This document shows, piece after piece, positions 49,677 to 59,273 of a DNA stretch of 64,000 bases (positions within the stretch are counted from its first letter, which is position 1; every line of letters begins with the position of its first letter). A program made the translations under genes and the position numbers. The notes under the pieces were generated by a model. The model searched no databases, was not told the DNA's origin, and saw only the letters and a program-made list of their open reading frames with translations. Source of the stretch: Streptomyces sp. NBC_00457 (lineage in GTDB: Bacteria; Actinomycetota; Actinomycetes; Streptomycetales; Streptomycetaceae); NCBI RefSeq assembly GCF_036014015.1, contig NZ_CP107905.1, positions 7,068,001 to 7,132,000 of the forward strand, read 5' to 3'.

Positions 49677-50624
49677 GTGAGGGACACGAAAGAGAGCCGG
49701 CTGCTTCTGGTGCTGCTGATCGCCATCGCGTTCGCACTGATCACGGTGGACATCCGCGGCGGGGAGGACTCACCGGTCGACGGTGCGCGCCAGGGAGCGG
49801 CGGCCGTGTTCGGCCCGATCGAGGACGGCGTGTCCAGTGCGGTCGATCCGGTCGGCAACGCCGTCTCCGCGATCCGTGACTCCGGCGAGCGGCATGACCG
49901 GCTCGCCGCACTGGAGCAGGAGAACGCGGCCCTCAAGGCGAAGCTCGGCAGCGACGACCGCAACCGCAGCCGGCTGGCCCAGCTCGACAAGATGCTGAAG
50001 ATCGCGGGCAAGGGCCAGTACGGCATCAAGGGCGCCGAGGTCATCGCCATAGGGGCGGCTCAGGGCTTCTCCTGGACCATCACCATCAACGCGGGGGCCA
50101 ACGACGGCATCAAGCGCGACATGACCGTCCTCAACGGCGACGGCCTGGTCGGGCGAGTGACGACACTCGGCCCCAACACCGCCACCGTGCTGCTCGCCAG
50201 CGACCCCGACTTCACCGTCGGCACCCGGATGGAAGCCAGCGACGAGCTCGGCTTCGCCTCCGGGCAGGGCGACCGTCCGCTGCGCGTCGAACTCCTCAAC
50301 GGCAAGGCCGAGGTGAAGAAGGGCGACCGGCTGGTCACCTTCGGCTCGCAGGCCGACAAGCCGTTCGTGCCCGGCGTCCCGGTCGGCGTGGTCTCCCGCG
50401 TCGACCCCTCCGGCGGCGACCTGACCCGCACGCTGTACGTCACGCCGTATGTCAGCTTCACCAAGCTCGACGTCGTCGGCGTGGTCGTCGAGACCCCGAA
50501 GCAGGATCCGCGCGACACGGTGCTGCCGGACAAGCCGCAGCCCAAACCCACGCCTACCGTGACGGTGACGGTCACGCCGTCCGCCGAAGCGCCCCTCGGC
50601 GGCCAGTACGAGCAAGAGCAGTAG
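49677..50624 (+). CDS. mreC: Rod-shape-determining protein MreC
   Basis: A 315-residue bitopic protein with one N-terminal membrane helix (RLLLVLLIAIAFALITVDI), a coiled coil (HDRLAALEQENAALKAKLG, near residues 75-95) and the two-lobed beta-barrel extracytoplasmic domain (GFSWTITINAGANDGIKRDM to DVVGVVVETPKQDP). The C-terminus is a Pro/Thr/Val-rich tail (TPTVTVTVTPSAE). It scaffolds the spore-wall synthetic complex with MreD, PBP2 and RodA. The start is GTG 49677. mreD follows 10 nt later. Confidence 0.95.
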   Translation: MRDTKESRLLLVLLIAIAFALITVDIRGGEDSPVDGARQGAAAVFGPIEDGVSSAVDPVGNAVSAIRDSGERHDRLAALEQENAALKAKLGSDDRNRSRLAQLDKMLKIAGKGQYGIKGAEVIAIGAAQGFSWTITINAGANDGIKRDMTVLNGDGLVGRVTTLGPNTATVLLASDPDFTVGTRMEASDELGFASGQGDRPLRVELLNGKAEVKKGDRLVTFGSQADKPFVPGVPVGVVSRVDPSGGDLTRTLYVTPYVSFTKLDVVGVVVETPKQDPRDTVLPDKPQPKPTPTVTVTVTPSAEAPLGGQYEQEQ

Positions 50625-50634
50625 GAGCTGAGTC

Positions 50635-51303
50635 ATGCGTGTCAACCGGATCCTGCTCTCCTCCTCGCTCGTCGTCGTCGCCCTGGTGCTCCAGGTGAGC
50701 GTCCTCGCCCGCCTCCACCTCCCGGGCGCCGTCCCCGACCTGCTGCTGCTCACCGTCCTGGGCCTGGCCCTGGTGTACGGCCATGTCGGCGGGGCCCTCG
50801 TCGGCTTCGGCGCCGGTCTCCTCGCCGACCTCGCCCCGCCCGCGGACCACGCCGCCGGCCGGTACGCCCTGGTGCTGTGCGTCATCGGCTATCTCGCCGG
50901 GCTCGTCAGACCGGAGAACGGCCGGCTGAAGTCGGCCACCGGCCCCATGGTCGTGGTCGCCGCGGCCGCCATCGGCTCCACCCTGCTGTACGCCGGAGTC
51001 GGCGCCCTCGTCGGCGACACCGCCGCCCGCCATGTCGGCCTCGGCAGCCTGCTGTTCACGGCCGCGCTGTACGACCTGCTGCTCGCCCCCTTCGTCGTCC
51101 CCGGGATCATGGCGCTGGCCCGGCGCGCGGAGAACGATCCGCTCGCCGACACCACCTCGGCCGCCAAGTCCGACATCTCCACCGGCTGGCTCTCCTCCGG
51201 CACCGGCCTGCGGATCGGCGGCCAGCGAGGCGGCCTCAAGGTGAAGGCGGCCCGCGCCCGGGTGGCCCGCGCCGGACGCATCAAGGGGGTCAAGCGACTG
51301 TGA
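50635..51303 (+). CDS. mreD: Rod-shape-determining protein MreD
   Basis: A 222-residue integral membrane protein with five or six helices, beginning RVNRILLSSSLVVVALVLQV and containing the family-typical LTVLGLALVYGHVGGALVGFGAGLLADLAPP region (residues 43-73) and GRYALVLCVIGYLAGLV. The C-terminal tail (near 180-222) is cytoplasmic and basic. It forms part of the MreBCD spore-wall complex. AGGAG lies 7 nt before ATG. The operon continues into the PBP2 gene 80 nt downstream. Confidence 0.93.
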   Translation: MRVNRILLSSSLVVVALVLQVSVLARLHLPGAVPDLLLLTVLGLALVYGHVGGALVGFGAGLLADLAPPADHAAGRYALVLCVIGYLAGLVRPENGRLKSATGPMVVVAAAAIGSTLLYAGVGALVGDTAARHVGLGSLLFTAALYDLLLAPFVVPGIMALARRAENDPLADTTSAAKSDISTGWLSSGTGLRIGGQRGGLKVKAARARVARAGRIKGVKRL

Positions 51304-51383
51304 TCCCCAGGCAGTTGGCGACAGCGCGCACAGGTCCGTCGGATATGAAGACGTCGCACACGTACTGAGAGGGGGAGGCAGTA

Positions 51384-53624
51384 GTGACCAACATCCCGGA
51401 GACCGGCCGGACGCCACGCGTGCAGATCCGGCTCGTCGTCATCCAGATCCTCGTCCTCTCCCTGCTCGGCACCCTCGGCGGACGCCTGTGGTACCTGCAG
51501 ATCCGCGAGGGCGACGAGTACGCCAAGGAGGCGTCCGGCAACCACGTCCAGCAGGTCGTCCAGCCCGCCGTACGCGGCTCGATCCTGGACGCGCGCGGAG
51601 TCGCCCTCGCGGACAACGAGACACGGCTGGTGGTGTCCGCCTCGCGCACCGAGCTGCTGAAGATGAAGGACGACGGCAAGGCCGTCCTCACCAAGCTCGC
51701 GAGCGTCCTGGGCATGAAGCCCAAGGAGGTCATGGACAAGGTCCGGCTGTGCGACGCGAAGACCCCGCAGCCCTGCTGGAACGGCTCGCCGTACCAGCCG
51801 ATCCCGGTCACCGACGAGGCCACGCCCCGCCAGGCCCTGCAGATCCGTGAACGCTCCGAGGACTTCCCCGGCATCACCGCCGAGCCGCAGGCCGTACGCC
51901 GGTACACCAGTCCCGGCGCGGCCAACGCCGCGCAGGTCCTCGGCTATCTCTCCCCGGTCACCGACGAGGAGATCACCAAGGCGCAGGACACCGACTCGCC
52001 CTATCTGCGCTCCGACCAGGTCGGCCGCTCGGGTCTGGAGCGGGCGTACGACAAGGAGCTGCGCGGCAAGGCCGGCGTCACCCGCTACGAGGTGGACAAC
52101 CTCGGCCGCGTCATCGGCCAGGCCGAGGCCGACGAGGCCCAGCCCGGCGACAACCTCGTCACCAGCATCGACGCCCGGGTCCAGCGGGTCGCCGAGTACG
52201 AGCTGAACGAGGCGATGAAGAAGGCCCGCGACGTGTTCGACGACAACACCGGCGAGAACTACAAGGCGGACTCCGGTGCCGTCATCGTGATGGAGGCCAA
52301 GACCGGCCGCCTCGTCGCCATGGCGTCCAACCCGACGTACGACCCCAATGCCTGGGTCGGCGGTATCTCCGCCAAGGACTACACGCGGCTCACCGGCAAG
52401 TCCTCCAACTACCCGCTGCTGAACCGGGCCATACAGGGTCAGGCCGCGCCCGGCTCGATCTTCAAGGTGGTCTCCACGGCCGCCGCGGTCGAGGCCGGTT
52501 ACCCGTTCGACGGCAACTACGACTGCTCCAGCTCCTACTCCGTCGGCGGCCAGGTCTTCAAGAACTTCGAGTCGCAGAGCTACGGCCCGATCGGTCTGGG
52601 CCGGGCCCTGGAGGTCTCCTGCGACACCGTCTTCTACCGGCTCGCGCACAGCGAGTGGCAGAAGGACGGTGGCATCAACCCCAAGAAGGGGGAGCCCAAG
52701 GACTACTTCTACAAGGCCGCCCACCAGTTCGGCCTCGGCAAGGAGACCGGCATCGACCTGCCCAACGAGGTCGCCGGCCGCGTCCCCGACCGCCAGTGGA
52801 AGCAGTCGTACTGGGAGGCCAACAAGGACGCCTGGTGCAAGACGGGGAAGAAGAACGGCAGTTACGTCGAGAAGATCTCGTACGAGAACTGCCTCGAGGG
52901 CAACAAGATGCGCGCCGGTGACGAGATCAACTACTCCATCGGCCAGGGCGACACCCTCGTGACCCCGATCCAGATGGCCACCATCTACGGGGCCATCGCC
53001 AACGGCGGCACCCTGTACGACCCGACCGTCGGCAAGGCGATCATCAGCGCCGACGGCAAGACCGTCTCGCCGATCAAGCCCAGCGCGCACGGCAAGCTGC
53101 CCGTCGGCCGGAAGACCCTCGCCGAGATGAACGAGGCCCTGGCCGGCGTCGCCACCCGCGGTACCGCCGCCTGGCGGTTCGGCGGCTGGCCGCAGGACAA
53201 GATCCCGATGCACGCCAAGACCGGTACCGCCGAGGTCTACGGCAAGCAGACGACGTCGTGGTTCGCGACGTACACCAAGGACTACACGGTCGTCATGACG
53301 ATCTCCCAGGGTGGTACGGGTTCCGGCGCCTCGGGCCCGGCCGTCCGCAACATCTACGACGCGCTGTACGGCGTCTCCGACGACGGCCGGATCAACCCGA
53401 AGAACGCGCTGCTGCCCACCCCGCAGAAGAGCCTGCCGAAGATCAAGACAGACGGTTCGATCACCGCGCCCAAGGTCAAGGGGGACCCGGCGAAGGAGCA
53501 GCAGGCCAGCCAGAAGGGTGCGGCCGAGTCGGACGCGGCCCAGCAGGCGGCGACCGTGCAGACGCCGGCGACGGGCAACCGTGACACCCGCAGGAGGCAG
53601 CGGCGTCTCAGGAGGCGCACATGA
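51384..53624 (+). CDS. mrdA: Penicillin-binding protein 2, class B transpeptidase
   Basis: A 746-residue class B PBP that crosslinks peptidoglycan as partner of RodA. An N-terminal membrane helix (IQILVLSLLGTLGGRLWYLQI) precedes the dimerisation domain with RGSILDARGVALADN. The transpeptidase motifs are S-I-F-K in APGSIFKVVS (Ser near 358), SCD in EVSCDTVFY and KTG in HAKTGTAEV (near 612). The C-terminal 80 residues are a charged Lys/Gln-rich tail ending RRRQRRLRRRT. GTG 51384 has GGGGAGG 5 nt upstream. Its stop overlaps the rodA ATG by 4 nt. Confidence 0.96.
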   Translation: MTNIPETGRTPRVQIRLVVIQILVLSLLGTLGGRLWYLQIREGDEYAKEASGNHVQQVVQPAVRGSILDARGVALADNETRLVVSASRTELLKMKDDGKAVLTKLASVLGMKPKEVMDKVRLCDAKTPQPCWNGSPYQPIPVTDEATPRQALQIRERSEDFPGITAEPQAVRRYTSPGAANAAQVLGYLSPVTDEEITKAQDTDSPYLRSDQVGRSGLERAYDKELRGKAGVTRYEVDNLGRVIGQAEADEAQPGDNLVTSIDARVQRVAEYELNEAMKKARDVFDDNTGENYKADSGAVIVMEAKTGRLVAMASNPTYDPNAWVGGISAKDYTRLTGKSSNYPLLNRAIQGQAAPGSIFKVVSTAAAVEAGYPFDGNYDCSSSYSVGGQVFKNFESQSYGPIGLGRALEVSCDTVFYRLAHSEWQKDGGINPKKGEPKDYFYKAAHQFGLGKETGIDLPNEVAGRVPDRQWKQSYWEANKDAWCKTGKKNGSYVEKISYENCLEGNKMRAGDEINYSIGQGDTLVTPIQMATIYGAIANGGTLYDPTVGKAIISADGKTVSPIKPSAHGKLPVGRKTLAEMNEALAGVATRGTAAWRFGGWPQDKIPMHAKTGTAEVYGKQTTSWFATYTKDYTVVMTISQGGTGSGASGPAVRNIYDALYGVSDDGRINPKNALLPTPQKSLPKIKTDGSITAPKVKGDPAKEQQASQKGAAESDAAQQAATVQTPATGNRDTRRRQRRLRRRT

Positions 53625-54817
53625 CCGGCAACAGCTTCTCCGTCTCCGGGTACGGTCCCAAGCGCGCGGGCTGGACCCGGCTGTTCGCCCGTGACTCCCT
53701 CGCCCGCCGGCTCGACTGGCCGATACTGCTGTCGGCCATCGCGCTGTCGCTGATCGGCGCGGCCCTCGTCTACTCGGCGACCCGCAACCGCACCGAGATC
53801 AACGAGGGCGACCCGTACTACTTCCTGGTCCGGCATCTGCTCAACACCGGCATCGGCTTCGCCCTGATGATCGGCACGGTCTGGCTCGGCCACCGCACCC
53901 TGCGCACCGCCGTGCCGATCCTGTACGGCCTCTCGGTGTTCCTGGTGCTGCTGGTGCTCACCCCGCTCGGCGCGACCATCAACGGCGCCCACGCCTGGCT
54001 CGTGCTCGGCGCCGGATTCTCGCTCCAGCCCTCGGAGTTCGTGAAGGTCACGATCATCCTCGGCATGGCGATGCTGCTGGCGGCACGGGTGGACGCGGGC
54101 GACAAGCAGTACCCGGACCATCGCACGGTCCTGCAGGCCCTCGGCCTGGCCACCGTGCCGATACTGATCGTGCTGCTCATGCCCGACCTCGGCTCGGTCA
54201 TGGTCATGGTCATCATCGTGCTGGGCGTGCTGCTGGCCTCCGGCGCCTCCAACCGCTGGGTCTTCGGGCTGCTCGGCGTCGGCGTCGCGGGCGCGATCGC
54301 GGTCTGGCAGCTGGGTGTGCTGGACGAGTACCAGATCAACCGCTTCGCCGCCTTCGCCAACCCGGAGCTGGACCCGGCGGGCGTCGGCTACAACACCAAC
54401 CAGGCCCGTATCGCGATCGGTTCGGGCGGACTGACGGGCTCGGGCCTGTTCAACGGCTCGCAGACCACCGGCCAGTTCGTGCCGGAGCAGCAGACCGACT
54501 TCGTGTTCACGGTCGCGGGGGAGGAGCTGGGCTTCGTCGGCGGTGTCGTGATCATCGCGCTGCTGGGTGTGGTGCTGTGGCGCGCGTGCCGGATCGCCCG
54601 TGAGACGACCGAGCTGTACGGCACGATCGTCGCCGCCGGGATCATCGCCTGGTTCGCCTTCCAGTCCTTCGAGAACATCGGGATGACGCTCGGGATCATG
54701 CCGGTGGCGGGGCTGCCGCTGCCGTTTGTGTCGTACGGAGGTTCGTCCATGTTCGCGGTGTGGGTGGCAGTGGGACTGCTGCAGTCGATTCGGGTGCAAA
54801 GACCCATGTCGGCGTAA
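53621..54817 (+). CDS. rodA: RodA-type SEDS peptidoglycan polymerase (Sfr)
   Basis: A 398-residue SEDS-family glycosyltransferase with ten membrane helices. Characteristic parts are NGAHAWLVLGAGFSLQPSEFVKV (near residues 125-147), LLMPDLGSVMVMVII with the catalytic-site Asp, FVPEQQTDFVFTVAGEELGF and PLPFVSYGGSSM near the end. It polymerises lipid II with the preceding PBP2. ATG overlaps the PBP2 stop as ATGA, and AGGAGG lies 5 nt upstream inside that gene. It is the last gene of the mre cluster. In Streptomyces coelicolor the equivalent is known as sfr. Confidence 0.96.
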   Translation: MTGNSFSVSGYGPKRAGWTRLFARDSLARRLDWPILLSAIALSLIGAALVYSATRNRTEINEGDPYYFLVRHLLNTGIGFALMIGTVWLGHRTLRTAVPILYGLSVFLVLLVLTPLGATINGAHAWLVLGAGFSLQPSEFVKVTIILGMAMLLAARVDAGDKQYPDHRTVLQALGLATVPILIVLLMPDLGSVMVMVIIVLGVLLASGASNRWVFGLLGVGVAGAIAVWQLGVLDEYQINRFAAFANPELDPAGVGYNTNQARIAIGSGGLTGSGLFNGSQTTGQFVPEQQTDFVFTVAGEELGFVGGVVIIALLGVVLWRACRIARETTELYGTIVAAGIIAWFAFQSFENIGMTLGIMPVAGLPLPFVSYGGSSMFAVWVAVGLLQSIRVQRPMSA

Positions 54818-54896
54818 GTCATTCAACCTCCCGGAACCCTGACGTTCATTCACGATTCACCTCCTGTAGGCACTGTCATCTGATCCCGACTGCCAC

Positions 54897-54908
54897 TAGA
54901 TTCGGTCC
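54897..54908 (+). promoter_or_regulatory. -10 element for a leaderless CYTH/CHAD transcript
   Basis: TAGATT (54897-54902) is followed after exactly 6 nt by ATG 54909, with no ribosome-binding site. CTGTCA (54873-54878) is a possible -35 with an 18-bp spacer. Confidence 0.6.
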
Positions 54909-56453
54909 ATGGCGGACACGAAGCGCGAAATCGAGCGCAAGTACGAATCCGACGAGAGTGGTCTTCCCGACCTCACCGGCGTCGCCGGAGTCGCGGCCGT
55001 CATGGACAAAGGTGTCGCCGAACTCGACGCCACCTACTACGACACGGTCGACACCCGCCTCGCGGCGGCCTCGATCACCCTGCGCCGCAGGACCGGCGGC
55101 TCGGACGCCGGCTGGCATCTGAAGTTCCCGGTCGGCCCCGGGGTCCGTGACGAGATCCAGGCCCCCCTCTCCGACACCCTGCCGCGCACCCTCGCCGGGC
55201 TCGTCCGCTCCCGCGTCCGGGACTCCGACCTGGTCCCCGTCGTCCGCCTCCGCTCCGCCCGCGACGTACGCGACCTCCTGGACGCCGACGGTCGGCTGCT
55301 CGCCGAGGTCAGCGTCGACGCCGTACGCGCCGAGCGGCTCACCGAGGGCGGCGGCACCGCCCAGTGGAGCGAGATCGAGGTGGAACTCGCCGACGGCGGC
55401 GACCCGGCCTTCCTCGACAAGGTGGAGAAACGACTCCGCAAAGCAGGCGTACGACCGTCCGCATCGCCCTCCAAACTGGCGCGCGCCCTGGCCGACACGG
55501 CCCCCAAGAAGAAGCGGCGCAAGGAGAAGCAGACCCCCGCGACCGCCGCGCCCCGGACCGCCGGGGACCATGTGCTGGCCTATCTGCGGGCCCAGCGGGA
55601 CGCGATCGTCGAGCTCGACCCGGCCGTCCGGCGGGACGTGTACGACTCCGTGCACCGCCTGCGCGTCGCCACCCGCCGGATGCGCAGCGCCTTCAGGTCG
55701 TACGGCAAAGTCCTCGACCGCACCGTCACCGACCCGATCGGCGACGAACTGAAATGGCTCGCCGGCGAGCTGGGCGTCGACCGCGACCAGGAGGTGCTGA
55801 CCGAGCGCCTCACCGCCGCGCTGGACGAACTGCCCAGGACCCTGGTGTCCGGCCCCGTCCGCACCCGGCTGCGCACCTGGTCCCACGCCCGGCGCGGCGG
55901 CTCCCGGCGGCGGCTGATCGCCGTACTGGACGGGAAGCGGTATCTCGCGCTGCTGGAAACCCTCGACGCCCTGATCGCCGACCCGCCCCTGCTGGCAGCG
56001 GCGGCCGGCAGTCCGGAGAAGGTGATCGGGAAGGCCGTACGCAAGGACTTCTCGAGAGTGTCCGCGCTGGTCGAGGAGGGCCTCGGTCTTCCGTCGGGCC
56101 ATGACCGCGACGTCCCGCTGCACGAGGCGCGGAAGGAGGCGAAGCGGACCCGCTACTCGGCCGAGTCCGCGGTCCCGGCACTCGGCGATCCGGCTGCCGC
56201 CCTGCTGAACTCGATGAAGTCCCTGCAGAACCTGCTCGGCGACCACCAGGACAGCGTGATGGCCCGGGAGGCCCTGCGGGAGCTCGCGCAGCAGGCGCAC
56301 GCGGCGGGGGAGAGCGCCTTCACCTACGGGCTGCTGTACGGACGCGAGGAGCAGCGCGCCGCCGCGGACGAGGCGGAGCTGCCCGGACTCTGGGCCGAGA
56401 TCAAGGCCCGGACGGACAGCTGGGTGGGCGGGGGAGGTCGTCGGCCGCGTTAG
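54909..56453 (+). CDS. CYTH and CHAD domain protein (polyphosphate-binding)
   Basis: A 514-residue two-domain protein. The N-terminal CYTH domain (residues about 5-190) starts with EIERKYE, the metal-binding ExExK signature, and contains ITLRRRTGGSDAGWHLKFPVG. A basic linker (KKKRRKEKQ) leads to the helical CHAD domain (about 220-490) with conserved His/Arg surfaces: VHRLRVATRRMRSAFR and HEARKEAKRTRYSAE. CYTH tunnels act on triphosphates, and CHAD domains bind inorganic polyphosphate, so the protein probably senses or processes polyphosphate. It starts from a leaderless message. The radical SAM gene follows 50 nt downstream. Confidence 0.93.
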   Translation: MADTKREIERKYESDESGLPDLTGVAGVAAVMDKGVAELDATYYDTVDTRLAAASITLRRRTGGSDAGWHLKFPVGPGVRDEIQAPLSDTLPRTLAGLVRSRVRDSDLVPVVRLRSARDVRDLLDADGRLLAEVSVDAVRAERLTEGGGTAQWSEIEVELADGGDPAFLDKVEKRLRKAGVRPSASPSKLARALADTAPKKKRRKEKQTPATAAPRTAGDHVLAYLRAQRDAIVELDPAVRRDVYDSVHRLRVATRRMRSAFRSYGKVLDRTVTDPIGDELKWLAGELGVDRDQEVLTERLTAALDELPRTLVSGPVRTRLRTWSHARRGGSRRRLIAVLDGKRYLALLETLDALIADPPLLAAAAGSPEKVIGKAVRKDFSRVSALVEEGLGLPSGHDRDVPLHEARKEAKRTRYSAESAVPALGDPAAALLNSMKSLQNLLGDHQDSVMAREALRELAQQAHAAGESAFTYGLLYGREEQRAAADEAELPGLWAEIKARTDSWVGGGGRRPR

Positions 56454-56503
56454 GCTGGATGGTCACCCCTGTCAGTACCGTCCAGCCCACGAAGGTTCGC
56501 GAG

Positions 56504-58477
56504 ATGCCCTCCGAAGTCGCTGCGGCCGCAGAATCCGTGTTCCCGCAGCTCGAAGCTCTGCTCCCCCATGTGCAGAAGCCGATCCAGTACGTCGGCGGAG
56601 AGCTCAACTCCACGGTCAAGCCGTGGGAGTCGTGCGACGTCCGCTGGGCCCTGATGTACCCGGACGCGTACGAGGTCGGGCTGCCCAACCAGGGCGTCAT
56701 GATCCTCTACGAGGTTCTGAACGAACAGCAGGGCGTCCTCGCCGAGCGCACCTACAGCGTCTGGCCGGACCTGGAGGCGCTGATGCGGGAGCACGCTGTC
56801 CCGCAGTTCACGGTGGACAGCCACCGGCCGGTGAAGGCCTTCGACGTCTTCGGCCTCTCCTTCTCCACGGAGCTCGGCTACACGAACATGCTGACGGCCC
56901 TGGACCTGGCGGGCATCCCGCTGGAGTCGAAGGACCGCGGCCTCGACGACCCGATCGTCCTGGCCGGCGGCCACGCCGCCTTCAACCCCGAGCCGATCGC
57001 CGACTTCATCGACGCGGCGATCATCGGCGACGGCGAGCAGGCCGTGCTCGACATGACGCGGATCATCCGCGAGTGGAAGGCGGAGGGACGTCCCGGCGGC
57101 CGCGAGGAGGTCCTCTTCCGCCTCGCGAAGACCGGCGGCGTGTACATCCCGGCCTTCTACGACGTCGAGTACCTCCCCGACGGCCGCATCGCCCGCGTCG
57201 TCCCCAACAAGTCGGGCGTCCCGTGGCGTGTGTCCAAGCACACGGTGATGGACCTGGACGAGTGGCCGTACCCCAAGCAGCCCCTCGTCCCGCTCGCGGA
57301 GACCGTCCACGAGCGCATGTCGGTGGAGATCTTCCGCGGCTGCACCCGCGGCTGCCGCTTCTGCCAGGCGGGCATGATCACCCGCCCGGTCCGTGAGCGT
57401 TCCATCACGGGCATCGGCGAGATGGTCGACAAGGGCCTGAAGGCGACGGGCTTCGAGGAGGTGGGTCTTCTCTCGTTGTCGAGCGCCGACCACTCGGAGA
57501 TCGGCGACATCGCGAAGGGCCTCGCGGACCGCTACGAGGAGGACAAGATCGGCTTGTCCCTCCCCTCGACCCGTGTCGATGCCTTCAACGTCGACCTGGC
57601 GAACGAGCTGACGCGCAACGGCCGCCGCTCCGGCCTCACCTTCGCCCCCGAGGGCGGCTCGGAGCGCCTGCGCAAGGTCATCAACAAGATGGTCTCGGAA
57701 GAGGACCTGATCCGGACGGTGGCGACGGCGTACGGCAACGGCTGGCGCCAGGTGAAGCTGTACTTCATGTGCGGCTTGCCGACCGAGACGGATGACGACG
57801 TCCTCCAGATCGCCGACATGGCGATGAACGTGATCCAGAAGGGCCGCGAGGTCTCGGGCCAGAACGACATCCGCTGCACGGTCTCGATCGGCGGCTTCGT
57901 CCCCAAGCCCCACACCCCCTTCCAGTGGGCCCCCCAGCTCTCCGCCGAGGAGACGGACGCCCGCCTCGGGAAGCTCCGCGACAAGATCCGCGGCGACAAG
58001 AAGTACGGCCGCTCGATCGGCTTCCGCTACCACGACGGCAAGCCGGGCATCGTGGAGGGCTTGTTGTCCCGCGGCGACCGCCGCATCGGCGCGGTCATCC
58101 GCGCGGTCTACGAGGACGGCGGCCGCTTCGACGGCTGGCGCGAACACTTCTCCTACGACCGCTGGATGCAGTCCGCCGACAAGGCGCTGGCCCCCTTCGG
58201 CGTCGACGTCGACTGGTACACCACCCGCGAACGCACCTACGAGGAAGTCCTCCCCTGGGACCACCTCGACTCCGGCCTCGACAAGGACTGGCTCTGGGAG
58301 GACTGGCAGGACGCCCTCGACGAGACGGAGGTCGAGGACTGCCGGTGGACGCCGTGCTTCGATTGCGGGGTGTGCCCGCAGATGGACACGTCCATCCAAA
58401 TCGGGCCTACGGGGAAGAAGTTGCTGCCGCTGACGGTCAAGAAGTCTGAGACTGCCACCAGCGGACACACTCACTGA
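56504..58477 (+). CDS. B12-binding radical SAM protein, TIGR03960 family
   Basis: A 657-residue radical SAM enzyme. The N-terminal half holds a cobalamin-binding-like region (VGLPNQGVMILYEVLN, later AGGHAAFNPEPIADFIDAAIIGDGE). The 4Fe-4S motif is CTRGCRFCQ (CxxxCxxC, near residue 281). The C-terminus has FDCGVCPQMD, a further Cys set. The partner in this family is the DUF2344 protein encoded at 61252; in many bacteria the two are fused or adjacent. The reaction is unknown, with RNA or cofactor modification proposed only from context. ATG 56504 has GAAGG 8 nt upstream; ATG 56459 would add 15 residues. Confidence 0.93.
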   Translation: MPSEVAAAAESVFPQLEALLPHVQKPIQYVGGELNSTVKPWESCDVRWALMYPDAYEVGLPNQGVMILYEVLNEQQGVLAERTYSVWPDLEALMREHAVPQFTVDSHRPVKAFDVFGLSFSTELGYTNMLTALDLAGIPLESKDRGLDDPIVLAGGHAAFNPEPIADFIDAAIIGDGEQAVLDMTRIIREWKAEGRPGGREEVLFRLAKTGGVYIPAFYDVEYLPDGRIARVVPNKSGVPWRVSKHTVMDLDEWPYPKQPLVPLAETVHERMSVEIFRGCTRGCRFCQAGMITRPVRERSITGIGEMVDKGLKATGFEEVGLLSLSSADHSEIGDIAKGLADRYEEDKIGLSLPSTRVDAFNVDLANELTRNGRRSGLTFAPEGGSERLRKVINKMVSEEDLIRTVATAYGNGWRQVKLYFMCGLPTETDDDVLQIADMAMNVIQKGREVSGQNDIRCTVSIGGFVPKPHTPFQWAPQLSAEETDARLGKLRDKIRGDKKYGRSIGFRYHDGKPGIVEGLLSRGDRRIGAVIRAVYEDGGRFDGWREHFSYDRWMQSADKALAPFGVDVDWYTTRERTYEEVLPWDHLDSGLDKDWLWEDWQDALDETEVEDCRWTPCFDCGVCPQMDTSIQIGPTGKKLLPLTVKKSETATSGHTH

Positions 58478-58505
58478 ATCCGTCTGCGCAGGCCGCCGAC
58501 ATGGT

Positions 58506-59153
58506 TCAGAGGCCCGCGCGCGTGAAGGTCAGGTGCGTGACCCCGCTGGGTGAGGAGGCGGACTCGATCTTGTAGTTCTCCTCGGTGGCCTCCAGTCCGT
58601 CCCAGAGGCGGACGCCTCGGCCGAGCAGGATGGGGGTCACCACGACGTGCATGTGGTCGATGAGGCCGGCGGCGAGGAAGTCGCGGATCACGGTGGGGCC
58701 GCCGCCGATGCGTACGTCCTGGCCGCCCGCGGCCTCGCGGGCCGTCTCGAGTGCCTTGGCGGGCGACGTGTCGAGGAAGTGGAAGGTGGTGCCGCCTTCC
58801 ATCTCGATCGGCGGGCGCGTGTGGTGGGTGAGGATGAACGTCGGTGTGTGGAACGGCGGGTTGGGCCCCCACCATCCCTTCCAGTCCGGGTCCTCGTGCC
58901 ATCCGGGGTAGCCGAACTTGCCGGCGCCCATGATCTCGGCACCGACCCCGGGCTCGAACTGCCGCGCGAAGGCGTCGTCGAGGCCGCGGGTCCCGCCGGG
59001 CCGGCCGGTCATGTTGTGCCAGAACCCGGTGGTGAACATCCACTCGTGCAGCCTTTCGCCGGCATGGCCGAACGGTGCGTCAAGGCTCAGACCGTCACCG
59101 GTGCCGAAGCCGTCGAGGGAGATGGAGAAGTTGTGGACACGGGCGAGCGACAT
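58506..59153 (-). CDS. Dihydrofolate reductase-family (RibD C-terminal-like) protein
   Basis: A 215-residue stand-alone member of the RibD-C/DHFR fold, common in actinobacteria. It starts RVHNFSISLDGFGTGDGLSLD and contains the NADPH-binding AAGGQDVRIGGGPTVIRDFL (near residues 140-160) and HMHVVVTPILLGRGVRLWDGL. Probably a flavin- or pterin-type reductase with unknown substrate; riboflavin or folate synthesis is not implied. It is divergent from the LysR gene at 59274, which may control it. An inverted repeat ATGAC-N7-GTCAT lies in between. The ribosome-binding site is GGGAG, about 7 nt before ATG. Confidence 0.88.
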   Translation of the reverse strand: MSLARVHNFSISLDGFGTGDGLSLDAPFGHAGERLHEWMFTTGFWHNMTGRPGGTRGLDDAFARQFEPGVGAEIMGAGKFGYPGWHEDPDWKGWWGPNPPFHTPTFILTHHTRPPIEMEGGTTFHFLDTSPAKALETAREAAGGQDVRIGGGPTVIRDFLAAGLIDHMHVVVTPILLGRGVRLWDGLEATEENYKIESASSPSGVTHLTFTRAGL

Positions 59154-59224
59154 GGCTGGTGCTCCCTTGCGTCAGCTGTCGTTGGGTCAGCTCTTCATGA
59201 AGCGATGATGGCCGTCCCGGTGCC

Positions 59225-59273
59225 ATGACGTCTAATGTCATTTCTTCCCAGGTCTCATAGATAAACTTAATCC
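59225..59273. promoter_or_regulatory. LysR-gene leaderless promoter and candidate operator
   Basis: TAAACT (59262-59267) lies exactly 6 nt before ATG 59274, the spacing seen at valS, folC and CYTH/CHAD. Upstream, ATGAC (59225-59229) and GTCAT (59237-59241) form an inverted repeat in the space shared with the divergent reductase gene. It may be the LysR binding site. Confidence 0.5.
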
